Assembly: GCF_003151075.1 (NCBI RefSeq) | Contig: NZ_CP029482.1 | Span: 2,108,001-2,172,000 of the forward strand | Length of the DNA stretch: 64,000 nucleotides | Direction: 5' to 3' | From: Pseudomonas sp. 31-12 | Lineage (GTDB): Bacteria > Pseudomonadota > Gammaproteobacteria > Pseudomonadales > Pseudomonadaceae | Shown here: piece after piece, positions 16,840 through 24,625 of the stretch | How the letters are laid out: each line of letters begins with the position of its first letter | Numbering within the stretch: position 1 is the stretch's first letter | Notes under the pieces: generated by a model | Databases searched by the model: none | Told to the model about the DNA's origin: nothing | What the model saw: the letters and a program-made list of their open reading frames with translations, nothing else | Program-made: the position numbers and the translations under genes

Positions 16840-17553
16840 ATGAAACAGCATCGGTTGGCGGCGGCGGTGGCCCTGGTTAGCCTGGTACTTGCGGGTTGTG
16901 ATTCGCAGACCAGCGTAGAGCTGAAAACCCCGGCGCAAAAAGCTTCCTACGGAATTGGCCTGAACATGGGCAAGAGCCTGGCTCAGGAAGGCATGGATGA
17001 CCTGGACTCCAAAGCCGTAGCCCAAGGCATTGAAGATGCCGTCGGCAAGAAAGAACAGAAGCTGAAGGATGACGAGCTGGTTGAAGCCTTCGCAGCACTG
17101 CAGAAGCGTGCTGAAGAGCGTATGGCCAAAATGAGCGAAGAGTCGGCAGCCGCCGGCAAGAAATTCCTCGAAGACAACGCCAAGAAAGCGGGTGTCACCA
17201 CCACTGCTTCGGGCCTGCAATACGAAGTGGTCAAGAAAGCGGATGGCGCACAGCCTAAGCCGACCGACGTAGTGACTGTTCACTACACCGGCAAGCTGAC
17301 GGACGGCACTACCTTCGACAGCTCCGTCGACCGTGGCAGCCCGATCGATCTGCCGGTCAGCGGCGTGATTCCGGGTTGGGTCGAAGGCCTGCAACTGATG
17401 CACGTTGGCGAGAAGTACAAACTGTACATCCCTAGCGAGCTGGCCTACGGGGCCCAAAGCCCAAGCCCGGCGATTCCAGCCAACTCGGTGCTGGTATTCG
17501 ACCTGGAACTGCTGGCGATCAAGGATCCAGCAAAAGAAGACGCCGCCAAGTAA
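16840..17553 (+). CDS. FKBP-type peptidyl-prolyl cis-trans isomerase, lipoprotein
   Basis: The protein has 237 residues. The lipoprotein signal peptide ends in LVLAGC (lipid-modified Cys about residue 20). Residues about 30-120 form the helical FkpA/Mip-type dimerisation domain (KASYGIGLNMGKSLAQEGMD, long charged helix). The last 110 or so are the FKBP domain (VHYTGKLTDGTTFDSS, LPVSGVIPGWVEGLQLM, YIPSELAYGAQ, LVFDLELL). It is a periplasmic folding catalyst and chaperone held at the membrane. AAGGAA precedes the ATG at 16840 and a hairpin follows the stop. It corresponds to the Mip/FkpA/FklB group; I leave the symbol blank because these names overlap. Confidence 0.95.
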   Translation: MKQHRLAAAVALVSLVLAGCDSQTSVELKTPAQKASYGIGLNMGKSLAQEGMDDLDSKAVAQGIEDAVGKKEQKLKDDELVEAFAALQKRAEERMAKMSEESAAAGKKFLEDNAKKAGVTTTASGLQYEVVKKADGAQPKPTDVVTVHYTGKLTDGTTFDSSVDRGSPIDLPVSGVIPGWVEGLQLMHVGEKYKLYIPSELAYGAQSPSPAIPANSVLVFDLELLAIKDPAKEDAAK

Positions 17554-17570
17554 CCAGCGTCTGCTTTAAA

Positions 17571-17601
17571 AACAACGCCTCGCTTTATGCGGGGCGTTGT
17601 T
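17571..17601 (+). terminator. Hairpin terminator after the FKBP gene
   Basis: AACAACGCC and GGCGTTGTT pair around CGC/GCG and a TTTAT loop, 17 bases after the stop. The T-tract is short, so termination strength is uncertain. Confidence 0.6.
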
Positions 17602-17803
17602 GCATCTGGCGTTCGGCAAGGGTAAACAAAGCGAACGGACGCTGTACGTTGCAGTCATAGCCATTGAGGACGCCGTGCTAGCCGCGCCGACGCGCCAAGT
17701 CAATGAAATCTTGGGTTTTTTTATGTGAGTAAAAAACGCCCGATCTGAGTTGAGCCCTTATGAAACGGGGCTTTCAGCCGTGAAATATAGCTCTGTTCAC
17801 AAG

Positions 17804-17828
17804 GTTATCCACAATTTGTGTGGATAAC
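17804..17828. promoter_or_regulatory. Two facing consensus DnaA boxes (10-bp inverted repeat)
   Basis: GTTATCCACA (17804-17813) and its exact inverse TGTGGATAAC (17819-17828) are 5 bases apart. Each holds the consensus DnaA box TTATCCACA. They end 10 bases before the Shine-Dalgarno of the YkvA gene. This suggests DnaA control of that promoter, though a simple hairpin operator is also possible. Confidence 0.7.
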
Positions 17829-17846
17829 ATTTCAGCGGGAGGAATG

Positions 17847-18302
17847 ATGAAAGCACCCTGGAATTTTGCTCGTTTCCTGCCACTCGCCGGACGCCTGCTT
17901 GCCCGTGGACGCTTGCCGACCCTGCTGTTCGCCGTCGCCAGCAAAGGTGCCAGCCAGGGCAACCGCCTGGGCAAGCTCAAGGACGATTTGCGCCTGTTAC
18001 AGGCCCTGTGCCTGGCCTACTGGCGTGGCGAGTACCGCGCCATCAGCCCGAAGGCAATAATCTCGGTGGTGGCCGGCCTGATGTACTTCCTCAGCCCGGT
18101 GGATGCGATTCCGGACTTCATCCCGATGTTCGGCATGCTCGATGACATCGCCGTGCTGGCCTGGTTGATGAAAGTCCTCGACGACGAACTCAATGCCTTC
18201 CGTGCCTGGCGCAAACGCCAAGTGCCGGAGAAGCTTGCGGTGGTCGAACGTCTTCCCGATACCCCTGAGCAACTTCAGCTTCAGGGCCCGAAAAAAACCT
18301 GA
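17847..18302 (+). CDS. YkvA family (DUF1232) membrane protein
   Basis: The protein has 151 residues from the ATG at 17847 (GGGAGGA upstream; the ATG one codon earlier is too close to it). The signature MYFLSPVDAIPDFIPMFGMLDDIAVLAWLMK (split here as YFLSPVDAIPDFIP and MLDDIAVLAWLMK, residues about 80-110) defines DUF1232/YkvA. It forms one or two membrane segments flanked by basic regions. The function is unknown in any bacterium I know of. The promoter region carries facing DnaA boxes, which may link expression to replication status. No clear terminator is seen before the next gene. Confidence 0.88.
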   Translation: MKAPWNFARFLPLAGRLLARGRLPTLLFAVASKGASQGNRLGKLKDDLRLLQALCLAYWRGEYRAISPKAIISVVAGLMYFLSPVDAIPDFIPMFGMLDDIAVLAWLMKVLDDELNAFRAWRKRQVPEKLAVVERLPDTPEQLQLQGPKKT

Positions 18303-18416
18303 TTCGATTGAGGATCGTCCTTATATTCATACCCCCCGCGACCGTGGCCGCTGTTAGGATTACACTTCTAGGGAAAAGTGCCGACTCGCTAAGTGTCGTT
18401 GTCCTACGGGGAAGTC

Positions 18417-18758
18417 ATGGATATTCAGATAATCACACGCGAAGGCGAGCCCGAATACGCGGTTTTGCCGTGGGCTCAGTACCAGGCTCTACTGAAAGCA
18501 GCAGGCATCAACCAACAACCGGCGCCCGACACGCCGGTGCGTCACGCAGCATCACCCGACCCGATTCTTCCGGGTCTGGATCAACTACGCAGTTTGCGCG
18601 AAGGGAAGGGCATCGCCATTGAGGCGCTGGCCCGCACGGTAGGCATCAGCCCGTCTTATCTGGCCCTGATCGAAAGTGGCGAGCGTCAACCCGACGCTGC
18701 GATTCGCCGCAGTCTGGCCTGGGAGCTGACGGTGCCAGGGTGGAGGGATGAATCGTGA
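18417..18758 (+). CDS. XRE-family helix-turn-helix regulator with antitoxin-like N-terminus
   Basis: The protein has 113 residues from the ATG at 18417. The first 30 or so (MDIQIITREGEPEYAVLPW) resemble the start of Phd/YefM-type antitoxins. The C-terminal half is a clear XRE/HTH_3 domain (LRSLREGKGIAIEALARTVG, then SPSYLALIESGERQPDAAI). It is the first gene of a tight three-gene set: its TGA overlaps the GTG of the next gene at 18755 (GTGA). It probably regulates its own operon. Whether the operon is a toxin-antitoxin unit is unproven, because the downstream proteins do not look like known toxins. Confidence 0.8.
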   Translation: MDIQIITREGEPEYAVLPWAQYQALLKAAGINQQPAPDTPVRHAASPDPILPGLDQLRSLREGKGIAIEALARTVGISPSYLALIESGERQPDAAIRRSLAWELTVPGWRDES

Positions 18759-19126
18759 GCGTACGCATCAGTCGTCAACATTGGGACGGGTTGCTCGGTG
18801 AGCTGGATCAGGCTCGTCGGCAGCGCCATCTGCTGACTTATCGAGCCTTGCTGGAACGTTTGCAATTGCCCACGCCGGCCATGCAAACCCTCACCGCCGC
18901 GCTTGAGCACCTGGCCGCGCTGGACGCCAAGGCCGAGCAGCCGCTGCGCAGCTCCCTGGTGATCAGCCAAGGCGCCAGCCGCCTGCCACGCACCGGTTTC
19001 TTCGAATGCGTCGAACGTCTGGGGCGTTTCTCCGGTCCGTCCGACGGCGTTGCTGCCGCCTCGTGGCACGCCTCGGAAGTGGTGCGCGTGTTCGAATACG
19101 AGTACCCGGAATCGGCGGAGGCCTGA
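18755..19126 (+). CDS. Conserved protein of unknown function
   Basis: The protein has 123 residues from a GTG at 18755 that overlaps the stop of the HTH gene. It is soluble, with a helical N-terminal half (LLGELDQARRQRHLLTYRAL, then helices rich in Leu and Ala) and a short C-terminal part (RTGFFECVERLGRFSGPSDG) ending in acidic residues. I do not recognise a characterised family. It is followed with no gap by the Sel1 gene, so the three genes are translated as a coupled set. Confidence 0.72.
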   Translation: MSVRISRQHWDGLLGELDQARRQRHLLTYRALLERLQLPTPAMQTLTAALEHLAALDAKAEQPLRSSLVISQGASRLPRTGFFECVERLGRFSGPSDGVAAASWHASEVVRVFEYEYPESAEA

Positions 19127-19534
19127 GTGTTTCTGAAGCTCAAGGCACGGGCCGGTTACTGGCTGGCCCGCCGGTTGTTTCACTGGTCGTGGTTCGTGCG
19201 TCAGCCGCGCGGCTGGAGCTGGCTCGAAGGCCAGTTCGCCCGCATGGCCAACCTGGGTGACGTCGGCGCGCAAAGCTTCTACGGCCACATCCTGACCTTT
19301 CGCGGCGTCGGCCTTGGGGCGCGTGAGGAGGGTGTGCGATTGCTGCGCCTGGCGGCGTTGGCGGGGGATGGCAAAGCGGCGTATCAGGTGGGAGTGATCA
19401 GTTTGGCCGGGACACCGAGCAAGGCGCCGGATCCGGATGAAGCGGCGCGGTTTTGGGGGCTCGCAGCGAAGGCCGGGCATCCATTGGCGGAGACGAAGCT
19501 TAAAGAGCTGGCGTCTCGCGATTCTGCAAAATAG
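19127..19534 (+). CDS. Sel1-repeat protein
   Basis: The protein has 135 residues from a GTG at 19127 placed directly after the upstream stop. The N-terminal 40 residues are basic and aromatic (LARRLFHWSWFVRQPRGWSW) and may associate with the membrane. Two Sel1-like helical repeats follow (EEGVRLLRLAALAGDGKAAY and PDEAARFWGLAAKAGHPLAE). Sel1 repeats mediate protein-protein contact; no enzyme domain is present. Third gene of the HTH/unknown/Sel1 operon, ended by a strong hairpin at 19556. Confidence 0.8.
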   Translation: MFLKLKARAGYWLARRLFHWSWFVRQPRGWSWLEGQFARMANLGDVGAQSFYGHILTFRGVGLGAREEGVRLLRLAALAGDGKAAYQVGVISLAGTPSKAPDPDEAARFWGLAAKAGHPLAETKLKELASRDSAK

Positions 19535-19555
19535 ATCCATAGCTGTTCAACAAAT

Positions 19556-19589
19556 AAACGTGGCGTGAGGGAAACCTCCCGCCACGTTT
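19556..19589 (+). terminator. Terminator of the HTH/Sel1 operon
   Basis: AAACGTGGCG-T-GAGG / CCTC-C-CGCCACGTTT with a GAAA loop: a 14-bp stem with one mismatch, 22 bases after the Sel1 stop. Only a short T-run follows. Confidence 0.75.
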
Positions 19590-20029
19590 GCGTTCTGACG
19601 TTTCTTTTATTAGCGACGGCGCATTAGAGAATTGCCCTACGCCAACATCGTCCTTTGCTGGCTTCTTTCCTGATTGATCCCCCGCAAAGTGCTGCGCGTT
19701 TATTGTTGTGTAAACCCGTCGGAGATTTCCTTCGAGTTGTGGCGGCTTTCATGAACTGGTGCGAAGGAAGTTCACCCGATAGCCTTTGATGGTCACTGAA
19801 AACTCAGTGGTGGGGTGTAGGAACCCTTTCAGCATCGGTATTGCGTTAGCGTCGAAACCTGATTTGCGGCCGTCTATGTGCGTCCGTAACATCTGTTGCG
19901 GCGGCTGTGCGCGGGCACGCTTCGGCGTGGTCGAGTCTCCGATGCTCGGTATTCCTACCCCGCGTATAGCTGCCACCCAAGCCTGTAGGAAGGCTTTTGG
20001 CAGCTCCCATTGTCATCGGAAGGTCTCAA
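19590..20029. other. 440-base stretch without a convincing protein gene, leader of the DUF6124-like gene
   Basis: No reading frame here has a credible start and composition. The region contains CACGC-TTCG-GCGTG (19916-19929), a stem with the very stable UUCG loop. It also holds the long hairpin listed separately at 19968-20005. Together these suggest a structured 5' untranslated region, or a small RNA, ahead of the gene at 20030. Confidence 0.45.
19968..20005 (+). promoter_or_regulatory. Long 5'-UTR hairpin upstream of the DUF6124-like gene
   Basis: AGCTGCCA (19968-19975) pairs with TGGCAGCT (19998-20005). Inside it, AAGCCT (19979-19984) pairs with AGGCTT (19991-19996) around a GTAGGA loop. 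This makes 14 base pairs with one small internal loop, ending 25 bases before the ATG at 20030. The function is unknown. Confidence 0.6.
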
Positions 20030-20356
20030 ATGCCAACACTTCATCCTGATCCACCCTATGAAAAGCCGGTTTCCCATCCCAAGAACCGCTTCATGGCGCT
20101 GACCAGCAACTGCAGCGACATGCCCACCTTGTTCGTCGACACCCATGCGCCGCAGGATATTTTGACCGACGCCGCCCGCTACCGAATCCGAGCCGTCACC
20201 CAAGTGCTGGAAAACCTGTCCATGCGCGGTTCGATTGAGTGCGATTCCATGATTCTCAGCGACTTCGCGTTGCTCTGCGCCATTGCGTTGCGTGATGGCT
20301 GTGATGTGCTGGATGTGGTTGGGCGGCGGTTGGGGGCGCGGTCAGCGGCTGACTAG
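20030..20356 (+). CDS. DUF6124/DUF3077-like small Pseudomonas protein
   Basis: The protein has 108 residues from the ATG at 20030, with GGAAGG about 8 bases upstream. The N-terminus is Pro-rich and polar (PTLHPDPPYEKPVSHPKNRF). The C-terminal half is helical (DILTDAARYRIRAVTQVLEN, SDFALLCAIALRDGCDVLDV). This resembles a small family, usually annotated DUF3077 or DUF6124, found in many copies in Pseudomonas genomes and without known function. It is preceded by a long structured leader and followed by a REP palindrome. The family assignment rests on memory of the pattern. Confidence 0.7.
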   Translation: MPTLHPDPPYEKPVSHPKNRFMALTSNCSDMPTLFVDTHAPQDILTDAARYRIRAVTQVLENLSMRGSIECDSMILSDFALLCAIALRDGCDVLDVVGRRLGARSAAD

Positions 20357-20387
20357 ATCCTGAGATTTTGGTTGTCTGGTCGGGCCT

Positions 20388-20481
20388 CTTCGCGGGCAAG
20401 CCCGCTCCCACAGGGTTTTGTGTCGTTCACCATAATCACAAACGACACAAAACCCTGTGGGAGCGAGGCTTGCCCGCGAAG
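20388..20481. repeat. REP palindrome extended to 40-base arms
   Basis: The left arm (20388-20427) and right arm (20441-20481) are inverse copies over their full 40 bases except for one extra A in the right arm. The loop is only 13 bases. Beyond the REP core the arms continue with CAGGGTTTTGTGTCGTT and its inverse. Other pairs in the window lose symmetry soon after the core. Confidence 0.9.
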
Positions 20482-20493
20482 GCGTCCGTTCAA

Positions 20494-22284
20494 TCACCGC
20501 TGTTCAATGATCAAGTTCACGTCCTGCACCGGCACCACCAAACTATCAATCACATGCACGCTATACCCCGGCACATTTTTCGCGTGATGCTTGGCCTGCG
20601 ATGCCATCTCCGCCAACTGGCTCGCATCGAGTTGTCCACAGGCCTGTGGATGCAAATGCACCACGCCAATCGACAAGGACAGCAGCGCAAACTCCTGGCG
20701 CACGCCCTGGCGATTTGGTGCGATGAAGCAGCCAGCTTCCAGGTGTTCGCTGCGGTAGAAGCGTCGGCACTGGCTCTGGAAGTCGTCCAGCAGCTGGTTC
20801 AAACGTCTGCGCCAGTCTTCCGGGCCGAGCACCAGCAGGAAGTCATCCCCGCCGATATGGCCGACAAAGTCGCGGGACGGGTCGACGCGATCGTTCAGGC
20901 ATTGCGCCAGACACAGCAGGACTTCGTCCCCACGGCCGTAACCGTAGATGTCGTTGAAGGGTTTGAAGCTGTCGATGTCGACGTAGCAGATCACCGATTC
21001 CCGCTCCTGTTGCAGCAGCCGCGTCAGGCATTGCTGGATGGGCACGTTGCCCGGCAACAGGGTTAGCGGGTTGGCGTAGCGGGCTTGCTGGATTTTCAGT
21101 TCGGTAATCAGCTTGAGCACATCGATCACCCGGCCCAATCCCAGATAACCGCCGTTGAGGGTGATGATGAAATCCTCTTCGATGCGTTGCCGCGCGCGGC
21201 TGGTGATCAAGCGGCTGACCTGTTGCAGCGACTGGCTCATTTCCACGGCGAGGAAGTCATCGTTCATCAAGCGGCTGATCGGCTTGCGCGCAAACAGGTC
21301 GGTTGCAAAGGGCTTGAGCAACGCGTCCGAGAGCGAATGCCGATGGACGATGCCGCAGGGATGGCCTTGCTCGTCGAGCACCGCCAGTGAGTTCAGGTTG
21401 GCCTGGCGGCGGAAGGCTTCCAGCACTGTGGCCGTCGGAGTGTCCCGGGCCACGGCCGGTTGGTCGTTGAGCAAGGCGCTGAGGTCGCAGCCTTCGTCAT
21501 TCAGCGCCACGGCGGTGCTGTCCTGTTTGGGCATCAAGGCCCGGGCGTCGCGAGGTGGATGTTCCTGGGGGCGGCAAAGCAGATAACCCTGGACCAGATC
21601 CACGCCCATCTCGGTCAACACCGCGAGCTCTTCCGGTAGCTCGATTCCTTCGGCAATCACTTTCGCTCGCGAGGCCTTGGCGATTTGCAGGATCGAGCCG
21701 ACGAACTCACGCTTCAACGCGTCCTGATGAATACCGTCGATGAAATGCCGGTCGATCTTCACATAGTCCGGACGCAGTTCTGACCACAGCCGCAAGCTTG
21801 AATAACCAGCGCCCAGATCATCCAGTGCAATGGAAAACCCCATCGCCCGATAGTGATGCAGGGCGTTTTGCAGTAACTGGAAATCGTCGGTCGGGGTCTG
21901 TTCCGTGAGCTCGATCACCACCTGGCTCGGTGGGATGCCAAAGTCCTGCAGCAATTGCAGGGTGCGGCCCGGTTGGTGAGCGGCTTCAAGCAGGGATTCC
22001 GGAGAGACGTTGAGAAACAGTTTGCCCGGAAGCTGTTGTTCGTTGAAACGTCGGCAAGCGCTTTCACGGCAGGCGATTTCCAGCTCGCTCAAGCGGCCGG
22101 CCTGACGGGCGACCGCGAACAACGCGATGGGGGAGTGCAGTGGACTGTTCGAGGGGCCGCGGGTCAGGGCTTCGTAGCCGACAATGCGTCGCTCGGAGAG
22201 GGAAATGATCGGCTGGAACAGGCTGTGCAAACCGCTTTGAGTCAGTATTGAACTCAATGCACTCAGCTGTTCGGTCGTGGTCAT
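20494..22284 (-). CDS. EAL-CBS-GGDEF cyclic-di-GMP protein
   Basis: The protein has 596 residues. The EAL domain (about 15-260) keeps the catalytic set: EAL at 38-40, Asn in FLNVSPES, Glu in VIELTE, the Asp pair in DDLGAGYSSL, Lys in DYVKID, EGIE and VQGY. A CBS pair (about 275-405) follows, including SLAVLDEQGHPCGIVHR. The C-terminal GGDEF domain has GGDDF in HIGGDDFLL but lacks the RxxD inhibitory site. Phosphodiesterase activity is well supported; cyclase activity is possible; the CBS domains suggest nucleotide sensing. It resembles PA3258 as I recall it. No membrane segment, so it is cytosolic. A terminator hairpin ends only 16 bases before the ATG. Confidence 0.93.
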   Translation of the reverse strand: MTTTEQLSALSSILTQSGLHSLFQPIISLSERRIVGYEALTRGPSNSPLHSPIALFAVARQAGRLSELEIACRESACRRFNEQQLPGKLFLNVSPESLLEAAHQPGRTLQLLQDFGIPPSQVVIELTEQTPTDDFQLLQNALHHYRAMGFSIALDDLGAGYSSLRLWSELRPDYVKIDRHFIDGIHQDALKREFVGSILQIAKASRAKVIAEGIELPEELAVLTEMGVDLVQGYLLCRPQEHPPRDARALMPKQDSTAVALNDEGCDLSALLNDQPAVARDTPTATVLEAFRRQANLNSLAVLDEQGHPCGIVHRHSLSDALLKPFATDLFARKPISRLMNDDFLAVEMSQSLQQVSRLITSRARQRIEEDFIITLNGGYLGLGRVIDVLKLITELKIQQARYANPLTLLPGNVPIQQCLTRLLQQERESVICYVDIDSFKPFNDIYGYGRGDEVLLCLAQCLNDRVDPSRDFVGHIGGDDFLLVLGPEDWRRRLNQLLDDFQSQCRRFYRSEHLEAGCFIAPNRQGVRQEFALLSLSIGVVHLHPQACGQLDASQLAEMASQAKHHAKNVPGYSVHVIDSLVVPVQDVNLIIEQR

Positions 22285-22300
22285 GGCGATCTCTGGCGAT

Positions 22301-22333
22301 AAAAAAAGGACTGAGCGCCAAAGCGCTCAGTCC
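22301..22333 (-). terminator. Rho-independent terminator between prc and the EAL-GGDEF gene
   Basis: On the minus strand GGACTGAGCGC-TTTG-GCGCTCAGTCC is followed by TTTTTTT. The 11-bp stem is perfect. It ends prc transcription. The T-run ends 16 bases before the EAL-GGDEF ATG, so that gene needs a promoter in the 70 bases above the hairpin or read-through. Confidence 0.92.
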
Positions 22334-22403
22334 TTTATTTCACGACAGAATGATGACTGTATGATGACGCTCCGAAGAGCGTCAGCATTAATTTGCCATC
22401 ATC

Positions 22404-24485
22404 TTAATGCTTGGCGACCGCGGTGTTGAGTTTCAGGTAGTCCAACAGAATCCGCCCGGTCTCGCTCAGGTAGGCATCGTCTTCTGGCTTGGTCTTGTCC
22501 AGCTCGGCCGCAATCGCGTCTTCGTCTTCTTTCTTGAGCTCTTTGAGCGGTTCTTCGCCCTTGGCCTTGCGACGGAGGTTTTCCATCACCAGTTGCTTGG
22601 CTTCGATATCGGCGTGTTGCGCACGACGATCGGCTTCATTGAGGCTGACGGTTTTTTCCGTCATCAGCTTCTGCGCCAGGGCCAGCTTGTCGCGGATGAA
22701 CACGAACTCTGCGTCTTTGGCCGAACGCACGTCATGCTCGGACTTGAGCTGCGCGATGTACGGTTTGAACGGATCGACCGCCGGCTTGATGGCCGCACGG
22801 ATGGTGTCCCACGGCATGGCTTCCGGCAGGGCGCTTTCGCCGATTTCCTTGGTGTCGATGATCGACGGGTAATCGATGTCCGGCAGTACGCCCTGATGCT
22901 GGGTGCTTTGGCCGGAAACCCGGTAGAACTTGGCCAGGGTCAGTTTCAGTTCGCCATGGTTCAGCGGCTGAATGGTCTGCACGGTGCCTTTACCGAAGGT
23001 CTGGCCGCCGATGATCAGCGCGCGGTGGTAGTCCTGCATGGCGCCGGCAAAAATCTCCGAAGCCGAGGCCGACAAGCGGTTGACCAGCAACGCCATCGGG
23101 CCTTTGTAGAACGCACCCGGGTTTTCATCTTCCAGCACGTCAACCCGGCCGTCGGCGTTACGCACCAGCACGGTCGGACCTTTGTCGATGAACAGGCTGG
23201 TCAGCTCGGTGGCTTCCTGCAAGGAGCCGCCGCCGTTGTTGCGAAGGTCGATGACCACTCCGTCGACTTTTTCTTTCTGCAACTCGGTCAGCAGTTTCTT
23301 GACGTCGCGAGTGGTGCTCTTGTAATCCGGATCGCCCGCGCGGAACGCCTTGAAGTCGAGGTAGAAGGCCGGGATCTCGATGACACCGAGCTTGTAGTCC
23401 TTGCCATCCTGTTTCAGGTTGAGGACCGACTTCTTCACAGCCTGGTCTTCAAGCTTCACCGCTTCGCGGGTGATCGGCACGATCTTGCTGGTCTGGTCGT
23501 TTGGCGCATTGCTGGCCGGAATCACTTCCAGGCGCACCACGGTGCCTTTCGGACCACGGATCAGCTTGACCACTTCGTCCAGGCGCCAGCCGACCACGTC
23601 GACCATCTCTTTGTTGCCTTGGGCAACGCCGATGATCTTGTCTGCCGGTGCAACCTGTTTGGTCTTGTCGGCCGGGCCGGCAGGCACCAGACGCACGATT
23701 TTTACCTGGTCGTTATCGCTCTGCAACACGGCGCCGATGCCCTCGAGGGACAGGCTCATGTTGATGTCGAAGTTTTCCGCGTTATCCGGCGACAGATAGT
23801 TGGTGTGCGGGTCGTAGGACATGGCGAAGGTGTTGATGTACGCCTGGAAGATGTCTTCCGCACGGGTCTGGTCCAGGCGCGCCAACTGGTTCTTGTAGCG
23901 CTTGGTCAGGGTTTCCTGAATCTGCTTGGAGTCCTTGCCCGCGATTTTCTGCCGCAAGACTTCGTCCTTGACGCGTTTGCGCCACAGGTCGTCGAGTTCG
24001 GCGGTGGACTTGAGCCAAGGGGCGTCCTTGCGATCGATCAGCAAGGTTTCCTTGGTGTTGAAGTCGATTTTGTCGACGCCCTTGTTCAGCTCGGCAAGGG
24101 CAAAGTCCAGACGCGCTTTGACGCGGTCCAGGTAGCGCTTGTAGATGGTGAACCCGGCGTTCAGGTCGCCGCTTTTGAGGAAGTCGTCGAACTGGGTTTT
24201 CCACTTGTCGAATTCGGCAATGTCGCTGGCCATGAAGTAGCTGCGCGACGGATCCAGCAGCTTGATGTAGCTGTCATAGATGATCACGGAGCGCGCGTCA
24301 TCGAGCGGCGGCTTGCTGTAGTGATGGCGCTTGAGCAACTCGACGACGTTCAGGCTGGCGATCACTTCGTCACGATCAGGCTGAAGCTTGTCCCAGCTAT
24401 TGGCTGCGAACGTATTGCTCGACATCGGCATCAGGCCGATACCAATGAACAGGGCTAGGGCGGTGCTGGGGAGAAAATGCTTCAT
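22404..24485 (-). CDS. prc: Tail-specific carboxy-terminal processing protease Prc/Tsp
   Basis: The protein has 693 residues from the ATG at 24485 (MKHFLPSTALALFIG); starts at 24518 and 24572 are possible but would hide the signal peptide. The signal peptide is followed by the N-terminal Prc domain. A PDZ domain (LEGIGAVLQSDNDQVKIVRL onward) precedes the S41 protease domain, with catalytic Ser in RLSASASEIFAG and Lys in GKGTVQ. The C-terminal DUF3340-type helical tail is present. It is a periplasmic protease that degrades misfolded proteins and, in P. aeruginosa (AlgO), MucA forms. It is divergent from the quinone oxidoreductase at 24626 and ended by the hairpin at 22301. Confidence 0.96.
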   Translation of the reverse strand: MKHFLPSTALALFIGIGLMPMSSNTFAANSWDKLQPDRDEVIASLNVVELLKRHHYSKPPLDDARSVIIYDSYIKLLDPSRSYFMASDIAEFDKWKTQFDDFLKSGDLNAGFTIYKRYLDRVKARLDFALAELNKGVDKIDFNTKETLLIDRKDAPWLKSTAELDDLWRKRVKDEVLRQKIAGKDSKQIQETLTKRYKNQLARLDQTRAEDIFQAYINTFAMSYDPHTNYLSPDNAENFDINMSLSLEGIGAVLQSDNDQVKIVRLVPAGPADKTKQVAPADKIIGVAQGNKEMVDVVGWRLDEVVKLIRGPKGTVVRLEVIPASNAPNDQTSKIVPITREAVKLEDQAVKKSVLNLKQDGKDYKLGVIEIPAFYLDFKAFRAGDPDYKSTTRDVKKLLTELQKEKVDGVVIDLRNNGGGSLQEATELTSLFIDKGPTVLVRNADGRVDVLEDENPGAFYKGPMALLVNRLSASASEIFAGAMQDYHRALIIGGQTFGKGTVQTIQPLNHGELKLTLAKFYRVSGQSTQHQGVLPDIDYPSIIDTKEIGESALPEAMPWDTIRAAIKPAVDPFKPYIAQLKSEHDVRSAKDAEFVFIRDKLALAQKLMTEKTVSLNEADRRAQHADIEAKQLVMENLRRKAKGEEPLKELKKEDEDAIAAELDKTKPEDDAYLSETGRILLDYLKLNTAVAKH

Positions 24486-24625
24486 GCTGATTCGACGCGG
24501 GGACAATTGATCACGCATATTAGGCCGTCTTTGAAGTCGCCGGTTCCACAAAGGGCCGGTCACATAATGCAAGAAAGCCCGGCGCTACAGCTACGGGCTC
24601 AGTCCAGACTCACTATGGAGGCACT

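Noticed and set aside
17804..17828. DnaA-box pair as the replication origin
   Set aside because: There are only two boxes, no AT-rich unwinding region, and no dnaA, dnaN, gidA or rpmH nearby.
22407..24458. Long open frame on the plus strand opposite prc (about 680 codons)
   Set aside because: It mirrors prc codon structure in a GC-rich gene, has no recognisable domain and no ribosome-binding site. The minus-strand protein is a complete Prc.
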